Shown here: one piece after another, positions 59,043 through 64,000 of the stretch
How positions within the stretch are numbered: position 1 is the first letter of the stretch
Layout: every line of letters begins with the position of its first letter
Source: Sinohyriopsis cumingii
Taxonomy: Eukaryota > Mollusca > Bivalvia > Unionida > Unionidae
NCBI GenBank assembly: GCA_028554795.2
Contig: CM068839.1
Location: 90,926,182-90,990,181, forward strand
DNA length: 64,000 nucleotides
Reading direction: 5' to 3'
Notes under the pieces: generated by a model
Database searches by the model: none
What the model was told of the DNA's origin: nothing
Seen by the model: only the letters and a program-made list of their open reading frames with translations
Program-made: the position numbers and the translations under genes

Positions 59043-59270
59043 GGGGCCCCAAGTGGTCTAAAGCGCTCGCCGTTCCGGATCACTGCCATCTCACCTTTAC
59101 CTTTGTGGGTTTGAGTCTCAGGCTCGGCTAACGTAGGTACGTGAGAAAGCTTGCCAGTTGCTGCTCGTGGGTCGGTGGTTCTTCCTGAGGTTTTCCAGGT
59201 TTCTTCCTCCACAAGTTATACTGGCCACCATGTATAGTCTATCTTATGTTGAAAAATGGCGTTTAAACTC
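59043..59270 (+). repeat. tRNA-Leu-derived SINE, copy 2
   Basis: Same family as 46164..46423 in the opposite orientation. The head is shortened (GGGGCCCCAAGTGGTCTAAA lacks about 8 bp of copy 1), the B box is GGTTTGAGTCT (one change), and the tail has CTGGCCACCATGTATA and AATGGCGTTTAAA. Confidence 0.8.
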
Positions 59271-61582
59271 TAACTATCCTCGGTCTGCTACTTTTCTTTT
59301 TCTTTCTTTCTCTCGCTCCGCCGCTTGTTGTAACTTCTGTTCTCTAACACTTCACTCTACAAATTCAGCTAACCGAGCCCCATCGCAATCTAACTCATCC
59401 TTACCAGTTCGCTTAAATTTCCTCACTAGCGGTCTCAGTATTGTCATCCTGGTCTACTTGAACGGTATCACAAGAACGAGGTTCTCTACCAGCTCTGGTC
59501 TTACTGCCTTACTCAAAATAGCTCCACATGTATGTACCTGCTTCTGGTATAGCCCTACATATATACTCACTTAAACAAGACTATAACTTGCACAAACAAT
59601 CAATACACGGGCAGTAGAAGTCTGAATGTCTCCACAAAATTCAGATTAAATCTTACACGCCAAGGAAGGAGTAACTACTACTGCGGGGCTTAACTAATTA
59701 ACCCTTCATATAAGAGAACAATAAGATAACACCCCCATCAGTTTCGCAAATTCAGAATACGGCCTTTTCTCATCAACGTAATGAATAACAGCGAAAGGAA
59801 CATCTCACACCATTACAATGTTATTATCACAACATGGAAAAAAGTGGCAATACCATTTTATTCATTGAACATATAAAGTATAAAGGCAATCGTTCGATTC
59901 ACTCGATTCGATATTTACCCCAATAGAACTTTTAAACCCCGGACGAGCCACCACTTTGTCAGGTGGTGAGATAGATCAACACAATCCCTTGTATGTACAA
60001 TATAAAAATTTAATCAAAGACATAAACAAAACGAAATTGTACATGACATTTGAATGATTCGAATTATCGTAGAAATAGACTTATCGAATTAATTTGAAAT
60101 TCAAATAGAAATTGTTTTATACCACGTAAATAAATTTCATCATAGAACTCAAATTGGCGGCATGTCGACATAACCTTCACGATTCCGGTCATTTCCAAAT
60201 CACTGTTGGCGACAGGTTAGTGTTGCGGATTTTCCTCTCTCTCTCTTTCTCTCTCTCTCTCTCCAGCCTCTTCGGGTCAACAACCTTGACGTGGTTGTAG
60301 ACCGCGCTCTTTTCCACTAATTTATTAATAACGTTTCATGGAAAATATCATTTCATCGCGCCTATTTGAAAGTATTACCTAAAATATAACTCTGGTTTGT
60401 CTCCGCTTTGTCATTTTATCTACTTGACCTTAGTTTTACATGCCTTCCATCGATCTGTCTCACATTTATCGAACGGATTCTAAAATTCACTAACGCCCTC
60501 AAACAAGAGAGGTTAACCATGAACAAGCTACCAATGTATTGGGAACCTAGCACATATGTCAATTTTAATTGTTACGTGTCACGCTGACCATATCTACAAA
60601 ATTATATATGGCGGTGAAGAGATGATTATTCTGATTGCGATGAATATGATAAAATTGATGGCGGCTAGAGAAAGTAATTCTGACTGACTAATCTAAACGA
60701 CGCGTGTGTATTCCCAAAGTGAATTCAGGCTTTTAAATCTCTAATTGTGTGTATGTATAACGGTTAGATATTTATTTTCAAACCTATGCATGCAAGAATG
60801 CACATATATACAGTATGTGCAGTTGTTGGGAGAGTAAACTGGTGTGATACATATTTGACTCTGAAACTATGTGCAACTGAAAATTTGTACATAAGTTTTA
60901 TTTTTAATTCACTATTCATTTAATACCATTCAGTGTTAAACAAATTATATTTTTCGGTAGCTGATGTGTATAAATTACTATCAGACTCACGTATATACTT
61001 TTAAATAAAATTCCATCCTTCCTTATCATTCTACTACAACCACTACTACTAATAATTCTGCTACTATCATTATAATCAATAGATCAATTGTACGTCAAAT
61101 ATCTCTTCTGCTGCTACTATTACTACTACTACCAAACAAAAAGTATCACACGCTTTTTGTTTGTACAGTGACTGGGAAATTTAAAAAAAAAAAATATTAT
61201 TCGTCGAAGACCGGTTTCTGTTGTTACAGAATGTTAGTTGGTTTCTAGTCAATACAATCATGTGCAAGTGACTAGCACACTCTTCGAAGTGTAAATCTAC
61301 GTGCACATCATATTCATGGAAGTGGGCTTGAATTATGTGAAGGTTTTTTGGGGTTACTTGGTTTCCCAACAAGGAAGCCAGGAGCTTTTCCGATTAATAT
61401 TAGCATGCTTTGAATTGTAAATAAGGTAGCATCTCTTTTTATATTTATTGTATGACTGCGGCTTTCACGTATACTGTTTCCCCGTTCTAAATTTAAGTAA
61501 CCGGTTTTCCACAGATTGTGCATTGCCAAGTGGGCAAAATGAATTAACGAGAAAGGAAAACAAATTCCATTAAGTTTTAGCG

Positions 61583-61584
<2 letters not shown>
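59271..61584. other. Host DNA, nothing recognised; (CT)n run near 60235-60262
   Basis: AT-rich, with no family-like frames. Confidence 0.45.

Positions 61585-61628
<44 letters not shown>
61585..61628 (+). repeat. (GA)n microsatellite
   Basis: About 44 bp of GA repeats. Confidence 0.96.
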
Positions 61629-61630
<2 letters not shown>

Positions 61631-64000
61631 ACATCTGTTGAATAAATGAGCAAGTCAATTAATTTTCAAACACTAGGCCATTTTAAATTTTGAAACATTT
61701 TATCGGACCGAAATATCATTCGTGCGAATATATTTGAAAATAAGTTCATTGGTCAAAAGGTATAATAAGTCTTAAGGTCTCGAATAAAAGTTAATTTTTG
61801 CAGTACTGATGTTTTACGAAATCCGAAAATATTTGAAAAATAGTCCAACAACAGGGTCCTTTGGAAATAATGTTTTCAAAACCATATCGGTCTTTATCAT
61901 ACTTAATAACAATTCAATGGAAACAATTTATAATTTTGAGTGCTCTTCTTCAAAACTGGGGTAATACAACAGAAAATGATACAATGTATATCCAAATTAA
62001 TCATTGGTTCTATATAAAATAATTTTACAGTTACTTCAAGTATTTATTTTGCAGCCAACAATCTTCTATGAAATCTATAATGAAAAGACACAATGAGACA
62101 AGAACACAACATATTGTACGACTGTAAGGAAATACAATTGAAAACTATTTTTGTAAAAATTGTAAGCATTTGCATCAAAAACTTCAAAGGCAAGCTATTC
62201 ACATAAATCAGCGTTTTCTTTTATAATAAAATCACATTTTTGGTCCAGATTACTAAACGACTTTCTAACAGAAATTAGAAAGGTGTCTGTTGGACACGAA
62301 AATCCCCGATCAAAGGGTATTAAATGAAAGAAACACTGGTTCAGTCAAGGAAGTTTTTCATGCAGTCAGATATTTCGGTAGAGGTATATAAGTAAAAGTA
62401 TAGAAAGGACATGACAAAATATTCAAAGGTGTCCTGTGAGCTCCGTCTCTGCTATTATTCCTGGGCATACGGGTTATATTTGCAAATATGTGCAAAAATT
62501 CCTTTTAAAAAATCCCACAAACATTCAAACGTTATAGAGAGAATACTAAAACATCTCTGTCGCCCCTTAAACCAAGATTAAGACTTGGACCTTGTATGTA
62601 TGTATGTATGTATTGTTATTTATATTTATATTATGTGATAAAAAAAATCCATGATATAGATTGTAAGGGTCATTTTCTAAACATCACAATGCATAGCTAA
62701 TTTTTGTTTATGATTTTAGATTCTATTTTAAGGTCATTATTATCTGTAGTTAAAAGTCTTTACTTGTATTTGAGTTCAGAAAATAATTATTCCCTTTGTA
62801 TAAACGGGCTCTAGATGTAGACAAAGAATAGGTTTTCCCCTTGCAAAAAATGTCTACGAGATAAGCTGGAAACTTTGTTTCTCCTTCGAATACGTTTCCC
62901 GATCCCATTACGTTAGGAATCTTATCATACTACCTCGCGAATCCAGCCTTAATAAAAGACGAAAATCGTTTTTTTTCTGTCTATTTTAATAGACAAAGGG
63001 CAAAAAGTTATTTCCCACTATATTCCCTTGGCACTTCCAGTTGCCATCAGTTTTTAGCTTCACTGCTTATACTGGATAACATCATTCGGTTTACCCTCCA
63101 ACAAGTCCAAGAAATGTTTGTGTTATAATCGACTGATCCAACGTTCCGATTGGATTTATTATGTGAATTAATCATGCTACTGCATGTTATAAAGATTTAT
63201 TTTACAATTACTATCAAATATGAGCGATCTCAGGGACATTGTCTTTTTAAGACCACGTCACACTACGGTATCTTTGACCTCTGCAAAGTTGTTACTGGTT
63301 AGCATGACTTTGATGTTTTATCACTTGCTCCGTTTTAACGTAGTTGGTTTTAGTGAGTCTTTAACATGCTGCATTGCTAATGGATGCTTTTTGTGTTTCC
63401 CTTCTTGTATAGTTTCAGCAAAACGGTCAACTAGATACTTGAAATGCGCAAGTTCAAAACAAAGTCTATAAGTTTCGAATGTGTCACTGACATTATCGAT
63501 TCCTTCTCTAGTTACAAGGGAATATATTTCTATTAATGAGCTAGTAGCTTGATGAACTATTAGTTCAGGCTTTGCTTTCTCTTCGTATCTCCTTTCAGCA
63601 GAATGCCTTTTAAATGCTATGTATGCAGCTTCAGAGCATGGGCGTCTACCTAGACTCTTGCTTTGTTTGTACAAAGAATAAACCGTCTATAGTATGCAGC
63701 GTCTGTAATACGTGGTCAGAGGAAGTCTGGGGTATCCTGTTAGCTAGTCACATACTGACTTGCAAATATAATGCTTATTCTCTTCTTGTGTCGTTTGAAG
63801 AGAATGTTTACTAAATGAATGAAAGATACGTTCAAAGTCATAGTTCATGAAAGGAAGAAAAGACGGAATAAGTCAAGGAGGACAATCTACGGTTGACAAT
63901 ACCGACTCATTGGGGAGAATTTCACAGTTTTAGGCATCCCTGTTAGCGTTAGTCCCCCCACCCCACCCGCGTGTCAGAGCATGGCACATTGGGTTCATAT
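61629..64000. other. Host DNA; one unassigned minus-strand frame (63674..63321, 117 codons)
   Basis: The 117-codon frame has ordinary amino-acid composition (KRHSAERRYEEKAKPE, ETYRLCFELAHFKYLVDRF) and may be an exon or a transposase fragment. I do not recognise it. The rest shows nothing. Confidence 0.35.

Overview
This window looks like nuclear DNA of a metazoan, most likely a mollusc. It is AT-rich, full of (TATG)n, (TA)n, (CA)n and (TC)n microsatellites, and it carries two copies of a tRNA-Leu-like SINE whose tail ends in a 'CCACC..ACTGGCCGCCATGTATA..AAATGGCGTTTAA' block of the kind seen in bivalve and gastropod SINEs (recalled, not searched). I see no convincing cellular host gene. About 35 kb of the 64 kb belongs to two complete, unrelated Polinton/Maverick-type integrated DNA viruses.

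Element 1 (64..20616, 20,553 bp) is adintovirus-like. It has 6-bp target duplications (CATATC), termini AG...CT, and about 328-bp terminal inverted repeats (TIRs) containing 45-bp tandem repeats. The order is: a small minus-strand gene; a coiled-coil regulator-like gene; a zinc-knuckle gene; protein-primed family B DNA polymerase; two BIR (IAP-like) genes; a duplicated F-box-like gene; a membrane protein; packaging ATPase; three short basic proteins sharing a C-terminal RGG-type motif; a Pro-rich protein; integrase with chromodomain; a two-TM protein; penton-like protein; pVI/pX-like basic protein; double-jelly-roll major capsid protein; a Cys-rich protein; adenain-type protease; and three small coiled-coil genes in repeated promoter-gene-3'-end cassettes. 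TATA boxes lie before most genes. The most striking feature is that the five outermost small genes are each followed by what looks like a metazoan replication-dependent histone mRNA 3' end (stem-loop GGCCCT-TTTC-AGGGCC, ACCCA, then a U7-type purine element CTCGAAAAGAAATA), while at least two central genes have AATAAA signals. The copy is lightly damaged: one amber codon in the polymerase, one stop in an F-box-like copy, and two single-base frame breaks at A6 runs.

A stretch of AT-rich host DNA (20.6-29.0 kb) follows, with a LINE RNase H relic, a 149-bp hAT-type element with an exact 8-bp TSD, and several microsatellites.

Element 2 (29022..43628, 14,607 bp) is a second Polinton of a different lineage. 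It has a GTTACAG flanking duplication and roughly 200-bp TIRs that are only about 85% alike by eye. It encodes a long left-end protein, a pVI-like protein, major capsid protein, a small conserved Polinton protein, adenain-type protease, a fibre-like coiled-coil protein, a membrane protein, a penton/fibre-family protein with a large insertion, an HNH endonuclease, a Cys-rich protein, a 994-aa protein joining a divergent PolB palm to an SF1 helicase, integrase, a hidden zinc-ribbon plus parvovirus-type phospholipase A2 gene (frame break at an A10 run), and packaging ATPase.

The right part (43.6-64 kb) is repeat-rich host DNA: two SINEs, a polyQ-rich LINE-ORF1-like gene directly followed by a poly(A) tract, a broken Ty3/gypsy element with integrase upstream of reverse transcriptase (Gmr1-like order), and uncharacterised relics. 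All family assignments rest on motifs read by eye; no database search was run.
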